From NCBI GenBank assembly GCA_963969395.1, contig OZ017796.1, forward strand, positions 47,420,243 through 47,484,242: a stretch of 64,000 nucleotides of DNA, read 5' to 3'. The translations under genes and the position numbers were made by a program. Each line of letters begins with the position of its first letter. Within the stretch, counting starts at the first letter, position 1. A model generated the notes under the pieces. It was not told the DNA's origin. It searched no databases and worked only from the letters and a program-made list of their open reading frames with translations. Shown one piece after another: positions 1 to 11,900 of the stretch. Source of the stretch: Pseudoscleropodium purum. Its lineage: Eukaryota; Streptophyta; Bryopsida; Hypnales; Brachytheciaceae.

Positions 1-1042
1 AACAAACTAGTCAGCTCAAAATCGTCAGCAGCGACCTCACCTGCAACCGATGTCAGAGAGCGACCAATTTGGGCAATTGCACCTCCTCCCCTGAACTTGA
101 TTAAGTCTTGCCCTAAAAAACTGCTAAACTAAGCTCAATCAATCCGCAGTACCCATGTTCAAAAAGCGGTGTCTATCATTTTAACACAACGCCGGCATAG
201 ATGATGAGATCCAGAAACCATATTCGAAAGATGAATCGAGCGGGACTGAATTTGAAATGGGACCGCTACGTAACAAAGGAAATGTGGCACTGTCGCCATC
301 AGTGCCGGCACTCTGATGGATGAGTTCGGTCCATGTTCTTCATCCTTCCGAGTTCCGGAATCAGCGGGGTTTCAAAATGACTCTAGAGTTTCAGTCCTTT
401 GCATCCAATTTGATTCATGTCTGTGTCCTGGTCTTTGCACTTTGGCGAACTGGTAAGCGTCTTCACATCTCTTCAACGCCATGCGACCTAAGTTAGAGAT
501 GGTCTGTTACACCTCTTGCTAGTTTTCTCAGTGTCCCTCAGCATCGTAGGCAGTGCAATTTTCGTGTGAATTGATCATATGAGTTCCATTTTCCCCTACA
601 ACACCAGCCGTTTCTCTAAAGCAAGATTATTGTACAGGTATTCGTTCCGTTTATGCCGATTTTGTTGTGGAATGTTGCGTCGCATTAGGGTTCTGGGTTT
701 CACAGGGCTTGGATCTGATTGGTCCTCTGTGTAGACGTTTAGGCCAATCGGGTAGGCGTACAAGCGTCTTTCAAGTCCGTGGTTGACAGCTTCTAGCTCC
801 TTTCTGAAGGTGCTTGATCTATGGCTAGTGCCTTCTCTGTGACGAAAACCTAAACTCTTCGGGCCTGGATGGGATTTGGGATGTTTTAGTGGCGGTTTCG
901 GATTCTGCGCTCAGTTGTTGCTGTTGGTTTTGTTTTCAGGTGAGAGATTGAGTTCGTGAAGCGGCGCATAAATTCTTGCAATTAGTTCATTAGGAAGAAG
1001 AGACGTTCGAAGGCGAAGTAGAGAGTGCGTGGATCGATTTCA
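1..1042 (+). other. Upstream and probable 5' leader region of the first gene
   Basis: No protein-coding exon was recognised here. The region is of balanced composition and leads into the ATG at 1043. A possible leader intron is suggested by a donor-like CTG|GTAAGC near 454 and an acceptor-like TTTTGTTTTCAG near 939, which would place most of this stretch in a spliced 5' UTR. No clear TATA box was found. The intron is inferred from motifs only. Confidence 0.3.
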
Positions 1043-2616
1043 ATGAGCAAGGTTAAGATCAACAAGGCGGCGGCAGACTTGGAGGAGCTCACGGAGGAAG
1101 AGCGGCGAGCGCTGCGCATCAGTCGATTTCATGCGGAGCAACTACATCCTTCGTCCTCCACTGCAGCGCGTCCTCCAGCCAGGTACCAGTGATTGTTTTA
1201 GTTCATCTTGAAGCTAATGCAAGGTTGTGAATTAATGAATCAATTCATGTCAAGATGAAGAAGGGAAGAAAAGGAAAACTTGCAAAAACGATGGGTTTTT
1301 AAAAAAAATTCTTGCCCCTTTATATTTTATTTGCCTCGAAAAGCTCTTGATCTACATTCCTCCTAGCAGGCTCTGGAAGGGGTCAAAACGTTTCGTATTA
1401 AAGCTTTGTATGAGAAGAATTCAACCAAATTAATTTTCAGTAAGTGAAATCTTAACATCTGGCAATTGTCATTGCTTTAAGGTTGTTCATAGTTTACAAT
1501 CGTGATTTAGATTGTAAATGAGAGAAATTGTAGGCCACGCTGTGAGGAGCTAGGCCGGCATTCGCGATATAACATTTCATCAAATCGAAAATTGGAGCGG
1601 GTCATTTTCGATGGCAAAGGCTGTGACCTAGGAGCACATTATTCCTTCGCCATCTCTCAAGAAATGGATTGATTTTGTGACTGAGAAGAGGTTGAAAATG
1701 AGAGTGGCGTCATCTGTAGCTGCACCTGAGAATGAGCATCATGGCTCTGCTTTTAGGCATGGGAACACTTATGTCTAACTATGGCAATTATATACTTTCT
1801 CTGCAGGTTGGCTCATCCAGGAGGGGCCTTGGCCACTAATAAGGCAGCAGCATTGGCCAAGTTCCTGCAAAGGAAGCTAAATGAGCCTGGTGGTGCTGCC
1901 ACACTGGATCCTGATCTTGTGGAGCGTGCAGTTGAAAACGCCAAGGCTACCGCCATTGCAGGTATTGTTTTCTGAACTCGTATTGTAGCTCCAGTATCTG
2001 CCAGCGCATTTTCTGTTGTTCATATATTTTTGTAGATTTTAGTCTTGAACTGCTTTGGAGTTCGTCCAGCATCTGCTGTTTGCTAGTCAAAGTTTACAAA
2101 CTCAGTTGCCCTCTTAAACTGGTGATTGGAAACCTAAGAGTTAGGACTTGGCTTTTGATAATGTGCATCCTTCTTTTTCATGCAGGTCAGCAGCCCGCCG
2201 CTTCTTCTAAAGCTGCCAGAAGAATCCGTCATGTAGACTCGTTTTCTGATTCTGATGAGGTATTACGGGAGATCTGAGCCCATTCTTTGCTCTTCTCATG
2301 TTCTGAAGGGAATGCTGTATAATCGACTTCTGAAAATGTAATTAACTTGATGACCTCAATAGCTTATACTGTAAGTCCTTTGAAAGGTTAAAATAGTTGG
2401 CAGTTCTTTCTTTGTTACTGACTCTTATTGGTTGCGATTTGGACTCTGCAGGACGGAGTTGCACAGAGAGAGCTGAATGGTGAACGACATGTTCGAGTCA
2501 AGAAACAAAAGAAAAAGACCAAGCCTCTGATTGCTCCTGTAAAGAATAATCGAATTGACAAAATTAGCAAAAAGAAAAAGAAGAGTAAACAGGAAAAAAA
2601 GAACAAGAAGTCTTAA
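1043..2616 (+). CDS. Conserved-looking small basic protein, four exons, function unknown
   Basis: The exons read as 1043-1182, 1807-1961, 2186-2259 and 2452-2616, all with GT-AG borders and compatible phases, giving 177 residues. The first exon begins MSKVKINKAAADLEELTEEE, an acidic and probably helical N-terminus. Exon 2 encodes an alanine-rich segment containing LAHPGG and ATNKAAALAKFLQRKL. Exon 3 carries an SDSDE acidic serine patch resembling a CK2 site. Exon 4 ends in a lysine-rich tail (KKKKKSKQEKKNKKS) that looks like a nuclear or nucleolar localisation signal. No catalytic domain is visible. The family is not recognised with certainty; a role in ribosome biogenesis or chromatin would be a guess from the basic tail. 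The start is chosen because it is the first ATG giving an open, spliceable frame. The gene looks intact and its composition fits a host gene. Confidence 0.75.
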
Positions 2617-5600
2617 GGTTCACAACGTTGCACAGGCAGATCATTGTATACCTAGAGAGAGAGTAGATTGCGCCACATTTTAGTGCGTAGCCTGCAATTC
2701 TTATCTGGATTTCTCCATGAACTTCTCAAGGTTTTGATTGACAATCCAATCAGCCAACGGTGCAATATTTGTTACCAATTCAATTTTTTGTGCTATGGTC
2801 AAACTCATAAGCTCAGTTTTTATTGAGCTATTAAACGTGATGCAATCAGACAACGCTTTTCTCAGATTTCTATTTTGTGTTTTGGCCCGTCGGAGTGAAC
2901 CGAGACATATTCGATCTTTACCTTGTCTCTGATTCACTCTGATTGATTGAGGTTTGTCGTGAAGGTACAACAGAACACCCTTCCTGTATCCAATCTCGTC
3001 ATGCACAGAAGGATTTTCACAAGAATTCTTTAATTTACAGCTCACAACTTCTGGTAGAGTTTGGCAGAGTCCCCTGCACCACACAACAAGTACTCTGTCT
3101 GAGCTGGACCAGTGAGCCAACGATCATCAGGGTAATGCTTTCATCTTTGTCGGGTTTAAAGTTAACATTGACATCTTCGTTGGGGTGCATTGTTTTCTTC
3201 ACATAGTTTGTGGTGTATCCACAATTGATTTTGATTGGATAGACCCGCCTTGTGTGTACAAGACAAATAATCATGAGGCTGGAGTGTAGCTCATAATAAG
3301 AAATGAGGTGGCCACCTGATATAAATTACAGAATCATGGATACATCTGTTGGTGACTTTGCTGAGCCCTGCGAGCGTGCTGACCAAGTATCGACCCTCAG
3401 GTAGTTCCTCCATACTAGACTTCTGTTGTGTAAGCAATGTCAATCCAATGTCGAATTCTTAGAAGCATTATCGTTACTCTTCTATCATTTCTTTACTGTC
3501 CTCTTAAAACAATTTTGTGTCGTTTACCTGCGGTCTAAGGTCTGAGGCTGAATTGAAGCGCAATTGCTTATGACGCAGTACGCTTACAGTTGAACATCTT
3601 GTCATTTCCACTGATCAATCTCAAATTCACATCTTCATTTTTCACTGCTATACATGTTTTTAAGCAACGGTATTTTTTTGATGCCATTTTTTTCTAGGTA
3701 GTCCTGTTTTGATTTAACAAAACCTATCTGACATGATCCTTTGTTTCTTGTAGATTTCCGTTTCGCTGTTGTGATGTATTGATCTGTAATTGAGCATGGG
3801 TGCACAAAGTGCAGGATTACTGACAACCACCTTCACAAGCTCGAGATCTCCAAGTTAGAGTGGCGACAGTCACGTCTATGAAACTTCCGTATACTTGCAA
3901 ACTTCAACTTGGGGTAACTTTCTTTTAACTAGTTGCTTTCTTCTTGTTTTTGTTCCTCTGATATGATTGCATTTACATGTGATTCTTTTCAGTTCTTGAT
4001 GGCGCCTAAAGGCTTAAGTGCAAGATCTTTCCCATCAGCGAGGGTTAGCTTAGTGTCACTACTAATAAACAAGTTTCGGAAATTAGTACAATACAGTAAT
4101 ATTTTAGTGTGCACTGATTTACATATATTGCAAATAGTATGAGTATGGTAAATCGGTGTCACGCGCACTAATAGGACAAATTAGTGCAGTTGATTGTGGT
4201 GTCAGATCTGGTCGGAAGAAATTCATAGAAATATTGCATAAAGGATTGTCCTTTCTTGATATATAACATTTATTGACCCTTCAACAAACCTTCAGCAGCG
4301 GAGCAAAACGGCTGTTCTTGTTTGCTTGCTTCTTATTATCCTCAAGATACTACATTCACTTTGCGTGGTTTTTGACTTCTGTTCCTGTTGTTATTTTGGA
4401 TGAGTACGATGCTTCTTCACTGGCCTTATGGTCACTATTGAAGACCTGGAAGAAAGTGCAATACAGAGTCCAAAATTGGCAAATAGAATGTGCGGTATAG
4501 GAAGATTACTATGCTTATTCTATAGAATCACTATTCGAAACCAATGACGTTACTGCGTACACAGGGAAATGAAATCAACTAAAAAGCCAAGATCTTAAAG
4601 CAAGATCTGATCGTTTGAAACATTGTTCAGAGTCTCTTTATACTCGAGAGGAAAAGCTTGCAATTTTATAACCTGGGTTGCCTTTGAATTGGGGCACGTG
4701 GCTTGTTGTTGTTTTATGCTCTCCTGACGTGTGCCAATGGAACTACTACTGTGGCGTGTGGTGTGGCAATACCATCCTAGAAAAGCTGTGCAGTATGTAC
4801 TAATTCAGCATCATTTGACAATGCCGTGATCTTGTATGTACATGCAGTTCCCTGGCATCGTTCATTTCAAGCGAATAGCCGTGTTCTGTCTGCATTCCGG
4901 TTGTGTGATTGACATTGGAGGGGTTGGAAACCGGCCCACCAATGAATCCTGTCATGGGCTGCTGAACAGTCTGCAACAAGGGTATCCAAGTAACCTCGCG
5001 AGGTCGGTTGAGGTAAGTACACCTGACTGCAACCCATACCTAGAGGCGATGCCTAGAGATTGTTGCTTTGAAAGTACTTATTGAATACAAGGATGTACAC
5101 TTCCGGAACATGAGAATCTAGGCTTGATTTTAGGTTCATCTTTAGTTTACTCTTTGAGAATTCATAGTTAATCCATTTAGTGTCCAAAAAAAACATTCTA
5201 GAAAGCGTTGGAATCCTCTTTCAACGTCTCAACAAAAAAGAATTTAGTGTCACAAATGAAAACGTGATTAGATATTTAGTTGAACTGTAATAGGTGTACA
5301 ATCCGCCCTCTGTAAGGTGTATCTCTTGGGAGTAGATAAAAGTTTACAATCATTCAGGTGTTCATGCATAACTTCTGATGAAATTGACATTGACGAAATG
5401 AAGTTGTGTGGAGGTAAATCTTTATATGGTTAATGTTCCTTGGTTTAACATGAAAGACCAAGTGATGAAAGTGTAAATGAACCCATGCTTTTCCACTTCT
5501 GGAAAATCTTTTTCATTGTTTCTAAGAAGGGAGTAGAAAATTTTTATATCATTATTGTAACATTAACACACAAGGAGGTAGTATATAGACTCTCCATGAG

Positions 5601-6235
5601 ATCGAAAGACTGTTCTTCCAAGACAGTGGGTACACAGGAACCTCCAAAAACCTCGAGTGATGAGAGTCAAGATAACGCTCATGACGGGCTCCGTCATTCA
5701 CTTTTGTAGTCACTATCAGTTGCCTTTTGAGGCGGGTTGAGTGTAGTCTGCCCTTACCAGGTACATGTGGACACCGCCCTCACAAAATATTTCCAGATTT
5801 TGCTGTGATGCTGGAGTCAACGAAGCCTGACATAATGTATGCAGTCATGCGTCTGGACTGAGAGCGGGAATATTCTCTCCGTGAAATGCCTCGCGGCCAG
5901 GTTAATTCGTCGGAGGGATAAAAAATTTAGGTGACTATTAAAGCCCACAGCTAATTTTACTTTATCTTTCAGAAAAGAATCCTCAACTAGTGGATAGATA
6001 TGGTGAATGGATAGAGTTATGGAATCCAAATACACATTAACTGGCGCTGGAACTGGAGTTTACTGAAGATAAGAAAGGAAATACTTTGGATGACGTGTTG
6101 GTAGAGTAATCTACGGCGTGGTGCTGCATTTAAGAAGACTCGGAGCAGCGTGTCATTGCCTTTCAGCGCTGTGCGGAGCGAAGCGAATTGTTGCTTTTTT
6201 CGGGATTTTCTCTTTGCCAGGCGCTGCTCGCAAAG
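2617..6235. other. Intergenic region between the two intact host genes
   Basis: This 3.6-kb stretch starts with the 3' UTR of the first gene. The longest open frame (139 codons, minus strand, 2701-3120) has no recognisable motif, no homologous neighbour and no splice context, so it is not called. Composition is host-like and less AT-rich than the region beyond 9 kb. The last few hundred bases probably hold the promoter and first leader exon of the sugar transporter. Nothing else is supported. Confidence 0.4.
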
Positions 6236-6460
6236 GTATGTCACCAATGCCATGTCTCTAGCGTCTTCTTAGCGTCTTCTTTCCCGTAACTTTCCTGCAA
6301 AATTTTCTTTTTTTCTTGTGCAAGTTGTGCAGGAGTTGAATTAGTGTTGCTCCCAGAAGAAAAAAAAACACATTGGGTATAGTTTTTATTTGGAGAGCAA
6401 CTACGTTGTTAGATTAGGCTGCTTTGGGAACAATCTGTGTTGAATTGAATGAAAGAGCGT

Positions 6461-6682
6461 GTGACCTTTGGTGCTGTAAAATGATTTTCAGAGATTTTCA
6501 GAGATGTAAAAATGCTGAGAGATGTGGTTGCTGTGGGTGTTTTGCTTTTTGGTCACCTTTGGTGCTGTAAAATGATTGTCACGGAGGATGTGGTTGCTGT
6601 GGGTGTTTTGCTTTTTGGTCACCTTTGGTGCTGTAAAATGATTGTCACGGAGGATGTGGTTGCTGTGTGTGTTCTGCTTTTC
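6461..6682 (+). repeat. 66-bp tandem repeat, about 3.3 copies
   Basis: Copies of GATGTGGTTGCTGTG begin at 6521, 6587 and 6653, exactly 66 bp apart, preceded by a partial copy from 6461. The two full copies are nearly identical, so the expansion is recent. The period is a multiple of three and frames stay open on both strands, but no coding context supports translation. The array lies inside the probable leader intron of the transporter gene. Confidence 0.85.
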
Positions 6683-6759
6683 AATCGCAAAGTAGAGTAG
6701 AGTTTGATGATGGATCGGCATTGCATCGCCCAGGGAGTTCGGTGGACGAGACACCTAAG

Positions 6760-7540
6760 GCTTATTACGCTCATGTTAGAGATCTCTTTTTTTTTATCAA
6801 CATTCCAGCATCGTGGCCGAAATTTCTTGTGGTCTTTTCGTTTTTTCCATGGATTTGAAACTACTGAGGCTGCCTAAACCTTTCTTAAGCCCTAGAGATG
6901 AATCAGCTGGTTTTTTACAACTTTCGAGAGGCTTTGGGAGGGATGCTCTGTTTATCTCTGAAAAGCCTTCCGCTGGACCCAATGTTGGGCCACAGTGAAT
7001 GCTCATTACGCTCTTGTCACCGATCTCTCTTTTAAATCAACGTTCCAGCATCGTGGCCGAAATTTCTTGTGGTCTTTTCGTTTTTTCCATTACTCTTTTC
7101 GTTTTTTTCCATGGACTTGAAACTACTGAGTCTGCTTACACCTTTCTCAAGCCCTAGACACTAGTCAGCTGGTTTTTACAACTTTCGAGAGGCTTTGGGA
7201 GGGATGCTCTGTTTATCTTCTATTGGATCCAATGTTGGGTCACAGTAAATGTCTTAGCTTTTCATGCTTATTACGCTCATGTCACCGATCTCTCTTTTAA
7301 ATCAACGTTCCAGCATCGTGGCTGCAATTTTTTCTTGTGGTCTTTTCGTTTTTTCCATTACTCTTCTCGTTTTTTTCCATGGGTTTGAAACTACTTACTG
7401 AGGCTGCCTAGACCTTTTTCTAGCCCTAGACATTAATCTGCTGTTTTTTACAACTTTCGAGAGGCTTTGGGAGGGATGCTCTGCTTGTCTCTGAAAAGCC
7501 TTCCACTGGACTTAATGTTGGGCCACAGTAAATGTCTTTG
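6760..7540 (+). repeat. Three tandem copies of a roughly 240-265 bp unit
   Basis: Units begin with GCTTATTACGCTC or a variant at about 6760, 7001 and 7266. Each contains CATTCCAGCATCGTGG or a close variant, TTTCGTTTTTTCCAT and CTTTCGAGAGGCTTTGGGAG, and ends near GTTGGGCCACAGT. The copies differ by small insertions and substitutions, so they are older than the 66-bp array next door. Both blocks sit in the same probable intron. Confidence 0.8.
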
Positions 7541-7662
7541 AGTAAATGTCTTTGAGTAAATGTCTTTGATGTCTTTTCAGCTTCTAAATTCTCAAGAGTA
7601 GGGTTTGGATGTAGAAGAGTCATTACTAACTTGGATGATGCCGTTTCTTGCTTGCAGCTCCA

Positions 7663-8931
7663 ATGGCAGGTGGAACTCCAGTTGGATTTGTTTCAGTGAA
7701 TAGTATTCCCACGGGACGGAAGGCTTTTGTCCCACTTGCGCTTGTGACGGTCCTCTTTTTCCTATGGGGCTTTGCGTATGGATTGTTGGATGTGCTGAAC
7801 AAGCATTTCCAAGAGGTTTTGGGATTGACCAAGCTTATGTCCACTGGGCTCCAAGTGGCCTACTTTGGTGCCTATATTGTCTTCCCTCCATTGGTGGGCA
7901 CACCGATTGTGCGAAGATTTGGATACAAGGTGTCAATTCTGATTGGCCTTGCACTTTATGTCATTGGAGCCGTATGTTTTTGGCCTTGTGCACAGTTCAA
8001 GACCTTCCCAGGTTTTGTTGCTGCAACCTTTGTCATCGCCTGTGGCTTGTCAAATTTGGAAGTGGCGGCAAACACATATGTTACGGTTTTGGGGGACCCA
8101 AAGACTGCTCCATTTAGGTTGAACTTTTCTCAATCCTTCAATGGTGTGGGTAGCTTTGCTGGGCCTTTGATTGCATCAAAGTATTTCTTCTCTTCAGAGC
8201 ATGCAGACAACCTCACATCGGTCAAGTATATCTATGTTGGTATTGCTGGAGCAGTATTTCTTGTGGCAATTGGGTTCTTCTTTGTGAGTCTACCGGAGAT
8301 TACAGATGATATGATGTCTCAGGAATCCAATCAACCAACAAAGCCACTCTTAAAACAGAAGCATTTTCTAGGTGGAGTGTTGGCACAATGGTTGTATGTG
8401 GCTTCTCAAGTCACTGTGGCCACATTCTTCATCAACTTGGCTAATGAAGATGGCATCCACTCCGACTCAAAGGCATCTCAGCTCCTCTCCTATTCTTTGA
8501 TTCTCTTCACTGTTGGTCGGTTTTTTGCCACCTTCTTGATGAGATTCATTCAACCAAGGTACATTTTGGGAGTTTATGCCATTCTTTGCACTATACTATG
8601 TGCACTTTCTGCTACCCTCCATGGAATCTCAGGTATCATATGTATTATGGTCCTGTTTTTCTTTGAGTCATGCATGTATCCAACAATCTTTACATTATCT
8701 TTACAAGACTTGGGAGGTAATACCAAGAGAGGTGGAGCTTTTGTTGTGATGGGTGTTGGTGGTGGTGCCATTTTCCCTCCTATTGAAGGAGCTATTGCTG
8801 ACAAAACAAGTACTAGAATTGGACAGATCGTTCCTACAATAGGGTATGCATACCTCATCATTTATGCTTTTTTCTTTGCCAAGGCACCAATGCCAAAGGA
8901 TCCTACAAATGATGACCTTGAATCCAAATGA
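7663..8931 (+). CDS. FucP/FHS-family MFS sugar-proton symporter, fungal-like
   Basis: The product is 422 residues with about twelve hydrophobic segments, the usual size for an L-fucose permease type major-facilitator transporter in a cell or organelle membrane. Family signs include FFLWGFAYGLLD near the N-terminus, SNLEVAANTYVTVLG at about 130-144, GVGSFAGPLIAS, VGRFFATFLMRF and GGGAIFPPIEGAIAD. Asp43 and Glu133 correspond by alignment of these motifs to the proton and sugar coupling residues Asp46 and Glu135 of E. coli FucP. The substrate cannot be read from sequence; hexose or fucose is likely. The coding part is a single uninterrupted exon. The ATG at 7663 is chosen because an acceptor ends at 7657, which makes the upstream ATG at 7648 intronic. 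FucP carriers are typical of bacteria and fungi, and the LPEITDD segment after the sixth helix looks fungal, so horizontal acquisition is possible. Confidence 0.88.
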   Translation: MAGGTPVGFVSVNSIPTGRKAFVPLALVTVLFFLWGFAYGLLDVLNKHFQEVLGLTKLMSTGLQVAYFGAYIVFPPLVGTPIVRRFGYKVSILIGLALYVIGAVCFWPCAQFKTFPGFVAATFVIACGLSNLEVAANTYVTVLGDPKTAPFRLNFSQSFNGVGSFAGPLIASKYFFSSEHADNLTSVKYIYVGIAGAVFLVAIGFFFVSLPEITDDMMSQESNQPTKPLLKQKHFLGGVLAQWLYVASQVTVATFFINLANEDGIHSDSKASQLLSYSLILFTVGRFFATFLMRFIQPRYILGVYAILCTILCALSATLHGISGIICIMVLFFFESCMYPTIFTLSLQDLGGNTKRGGAFVVMGVGGGAIFPPIEGAIADKTSTRIGQIVPTIGYAYLIIYAFFFAKAPMPKDPTNDDLESK

Positions 8932-11900
8932 GTTTGATGGCAATTGGAGCACCAACATTTGAACGGTTTAACTTGAAGAAGCCTAATTGAAGATTTTGGC
9001 ATTTTGTTTTGCCATTACATAAGGATGTCAAAAGAAGTAGACATCGGATGTCAAGAATAGGATTCATTGATTATGTTTGAAGTTGTCAATAATAAAAAAA
9101 AAAAATGGTGGTACTATTCATTATTGCCATTGCTTTCAAACACAATGTCCCTTGGCAATGTATGTGATTTTTGGGACTCCATGAAGTAAAGCATGTTTGT
9201 GAATAATTCTATTTCTTGATTTGGCTTAAATTATTTTTCATTTTTGACAAGACTTTGTATGTGGTATTGTTGCTTGATATTTGTTATGAAAAAATCTCTT
9301 GTTCACACAATAAAGGCCTATTGTATTTGTTTTACTTCACTCAAGACCCTCCTTTTTAGGTATATATATAGTATTTGTTTGTGTTTTTCATTTGTTTGCA
9401 AGACTTGTAAGTCATTCTTTGTAAGAACAAATAATAAAATGGAAATAAAAAAAGAGTGTTATGTTTTTGTAACTTTAGATTGTTTTTCATTCAACATGCT
9501 CCTCAACAACTATGTGTGAAGTGATATAGCAACTAGCTTGACTTTTGTTTGGGCACTATGTTCTTTTTATAGGATTATAAATGGATATTGATTATTGAAA
9601 AATAATTTTTAAATTTCACACAAGTAATAAAGTTATGTAGAAAGTGAAAAATATGCTAAGAGAAAATTCTATGAATTTTAATTCGTTTTTCTACTTATTT
9701 TAGCAATTCATGTTGCTCTAAGTTGTTATTTGTTATCTCATTTTGTACTATTAAGTTTCCAAGGAACATTTTATTGCTTAATATTTAAAATTTGTAACAC
9801 TTTCATTAAAGATTGAAATGTTTAAAAAGTGGTTAAACACCTCAATAAAAAGGTTCTATTTAGTCATAATGTTGTTTTGACTTTTAATGGGCAAAGAATA
9901 AAAAATAATATAACAAAAATCAATTCCTAAATTTTGAAATTTTCTTAGGTTCTTTTAAATAAAGTGTTGAAATGTTTGAAAGGAACTTTCCATTGTGTTG
10001 GAATGATGAAAAAATCTTTGAAAACCTTTCAATACTTGAAGAGATACCTTGTAGAGACTAGAAAGCAATTCCAATTAGATAAGGTAGTTACAAGCAAGAT
10101 AACAAGCAAGTATAACCTCAAAAAATGATTAGCTCCAAAATACATTAAACTACTATAATCCATCCCAATCTCCATCTTGGTTTTCATTGAAAGTAAATCC
10201 ATGTTATAGGTTAATAGGATTACAATTGGAAAGTGAGAAAGAATTGCTAATATTACTTAAATAAGTAATAAAGTTCTATAGAACATGTTAAAAGGTTTTG
10301 TTATTAGAAAATTCTTTAAGTAATTTCTTATTTAGTACCCTAAAACTTCACTATTTTTTGTATTTAGTTGTTATTTGCAATTGTATTGAAAAGTTTCCAA
10401 TGAATTTTTTTATTGTATATTTTTCTAATTTATATATTTAAAGGTAAAAGTGCTTAAGAATTTTCCACGCACTTTTGAGGAGAATAACAAAATGCCCCCA
10501 AAAAATAAATTCACCTAGTAATTACATTTGACTTTTCTCAATCATAAATCAAGAAATTGTTCAAACTATATGTTGATCATCAAATCATATTTGAAAAGTA
10601 GAAAAAGGATTTTAAAATTTTCATCTAAATCTTTTCATCTAAATGTATTCATCATGAATAGGTTTGAGAGATTTATCCTTAAAGCCTCCATTTTATCCAT
10701 CAAGTTTATCCATCCAATACCCCCATAAAGCTTCCATTTGTTATATTCTTCTTTTTAAAAGTACAAGTAGAAAGTTTTTCAAAAAACTTTTCATTGTCTT
10801 GGAAGAATGAAAAGTTCCTTGAAACCTTTCATTAGTGAAAGAGACACCTTGTTGAAAGCAATTCCTTATTAAATTGTCTTTGTGATTGCAACAAAGGAAG
10901 AAAAATGCTCAGCAAACACCACCCAAAAAGATACTAAACTTTTGGAATATAATAGATACTTTGGAAATTAATCATGTATTGGATATTATAGCACCATGAT
11001 TGTATTATGTGAGGCACAGTTACATTGTAAAGGCTATAATTAAAAAATTCAATCACTGAGTGCCAAACAAGATTCAATTAAATAAAAGTAACAAATAATC
11101 AAAAGATGTCTTTTAATTTGGGCCTACATTTATATAATCATGTTCCATGATTGGCTTAATAGGTAATACAAGATGTCATCATGACTTTCATGGGCAAGTC
11201 TAAAAACTTGTTTAATTCACGAAAAGATAACCACCTCATGTCCCAAAAAATTATCAAACAAATTTATGCCAAATGAATGTGAAAAAAGATTTTAGTAGAA
11301 AGAGATTTTATATACTTGTCTATTTCAATATTTTCAAATTATTATTCCCTAAAAATTCTATTGGAACATTTTGATTTCCGAAAAAATAAAAATATTGAAC
11401 CCATTACTAAAACAAAGTGGTTCAAGTTTTCATAAATTTGAAGGTGTATTATTCAGTTGAATTAAATCTTTTAATGATAACTTTCAAAAAAAGTTGCAAA
11501 CTTAAATATGACTCATTCATTACATTTGATATGATAGTTGGATCTATTATTACACTAAAAAAACATTTATAAATGAAATTTGGAATTAAAATTTTAAAAA
11601 TGAAACTAAAATTGATTATAATTTAATAGAAAATTATTATTTTTTGTATAAAAATAATTTTTAGTTAAATTTCTTTATTCTAATAATGCAGATTTTATAA
11701 TATTTGATCATACTTGTTTTTTGAAGCTATTTTTTGAATTGGAAAAGTAGGTTTTAAAGTGAAACATTATCATGCTTTTAGAACTAAAATATATTTGTAT
11801 AGAAGAGTATAAAAAAACATCACTAAGAGAATATTAGATGAAAAGAAAAATTTACAAAAACTTAGATGGTTGAAAAAGACAAGTCTCTATGGGTATGGAG

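Larger units (their letters stand above)
6236..7657 (+). other. Probable leader intron of the FucP-like gene
   Basis: A strong donor, CAAAG|GTATGT, lies at 6235/6236. A branch-point-like ACTAAC at 7625-7630 is followed by the pyrimidine-rich acceptor TTTCTTGCTTGCAG ending at 7657. The transporter ATG follows six bases later. The intron would be 1.4 kb and would contain both tandem-repeat blocks described below. The splice sites are seen; that they are joined to each other is inferred and needs transcript data. Confidence 0.45.

Noticed and set aside
2701..3120. 139-codon minus-strand frame downstream of the first gene
   Set aside because: No motif, no splice or promoter context, and it overlaps the probable 3' UTR of a well-supported plus-strand gene.
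9090..9105. A-tract after the transporter gene as proof of retroposition
   Set aside because: Only about twelve A, no flanking duplication seen, and the gene appears to have an upstream intron, so it is mentioned only as a possibility.
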